From the NCBI GenBank assembly GCA_045599805.1, contig JAZRWQ010000077.1, positions 1 through 32,612 on the forward strand: 32,612 nucleotides of DNA, read 5' to 3'. Positions 32,320 through 32,612 of this stretch are shown piece by piece. Origin of the DNA: JAZRWQ01 sp045599805 (GTDB lineage: Bacteria; Bacillota; Clostridia; Oscillospirales; UMGS1783). Position 1 is the first letter of the stretch, and each line of letters opens with the position of its first letter. The notes beneath the pieces are model-generated. The model made no database searches. It saw only the letters and a program-made list of their open reading frames with translations, and was not told where the DNA came from. The position numbers and the translations under genes are program-made.

Positions 32320-32612
32320 ATGAAAAGATTTACGGCAGTCGTTTTAATATTTGTCCTTTGCTTATCCCTTGCTTCCTGCGGCAAAACGGTAACCGATCCG
32401 CCGGAGCCCACTCCGGTGCAGCCGTCTGTTCCGGAGAAAAAGAACACAGATGCCAATACATTTGAAACCGAAATAAAGGAGCGTGAGCCCTTCAAATTCG
32501 AATCCGGGAAAAGGCTTAATAAGGAATTTACCGACACCTTTACTCCCGGTGACTACGGTAAAATCTATCCCTTTGCCGGCGGAATGCTCTATGTATCATA
32601 TAACGGCGAAAT
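32320..32612 (+). CDS. Lipoprotein, 5' part only (runs off the window)
   Basis: The visible 97 residues begin with a lipoprotein signal peptide: basic MKRF, a hydrophobic stretch and the lipobox LASC with Cys20 as the lipidation site. A Pro/Glu-rich linker (~residues 25-50) follows. The last visible part, IYPFAGGMLYVSYNGE, resembles the start of a WG-type beta-repeat, a weak match only. The gene continues beyond 32612. AAAGGAGGG precedes the ATG by about six bases. It lies behind its own promoter and the 11-bp iterons, so it may be under response-regulator control. Function is unknown. Confidence 0.85.
   Translation, partial: MKRFTAVVLIFVLCLSLASCGKTVTDPPEPTPVQPSVPEKKNTDANTFETEIKEREPFKFESGKRLNKEFTDTFTPGDYGKIYPFAGGMLYVSYNGE

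Overview
The window looks like chromosomal DNA from a spore-forming, monoderm member of the Clostridia, probably a gut Oscillospirales/Ruminococcaceae-type bacterium. The evidence is a full-length SpoIIE, strong AGGAGG ribosome binding sites, near-consensus sigma-A promoters, a T-box serS leader, a GEMM-I c-di-GMP riboswitch and an infC-rpmI-rplT operon preceded by an attenuator-like hairpin. The genus is inference; no rRNA is present.

Layout. 1-486: non-coding, with tRNA-like fragments and a 96-bp tandem repeat. 496-1920: adenosine-deaminase-family enzyme. 1980-5665: cyclic-di-GMP block, with a membrane GGDEF protein, then a c-di-GMP-I riboswitch controlling a membrane EAL phosphodiesterase and a small flavin-binding (PPOX/NimA-like) protein. 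5720-22715: type IV pilus locus made of two divergent operons. The minus-strand operon (15385 down to 5720) encodes a giant 2638-residue protein with a prepilin N-terminus fused to a GLUG-repeat-rich ectodomain, followed by three small prepilin-like proteins. The plus-strand operon (15645-22715) encodes PilB, PilC, two pilins, the prepilin peptidase, PilM, a PilN-like and a PilO-like protein. No PilT or secretin gene is seen. 22816-23076: small two-helix membrane protein. 23133-26988: serine block, with serS under a T-box (specifier AGC) and a separate serC-serA operon. 27143-28272: paired short chromate-type transporters. 28306-30582: spoIIE. 30873-32058: infC (ATA start), rpmI, rplT. 32320-end: start of a lipoprotein gene preceded by four 11-bp direct repeats.

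How it may work together. PilB polymerises pilins through PilC and the PilM/N/O platform, after PilD cleaves the leader peptides. The giant pilin and the three minor pilins are proposed to form an adhesive tip or initiation complex. PilB carries an N-terminal MshEN-like domain of the type that binds c-di-GMP, and the neighbouring genes make, degrade and sense that nucleotide, so the first 22 kb reads as a c-di-GMP-tuned adhesion module. The most unusual object is the giant modular pilin. The rest is mostly housekeeping, with some informative regulatory details: the long-spacer spoIIE promoter, the ATA start of infC and the iterons before the lipoprotein gene.
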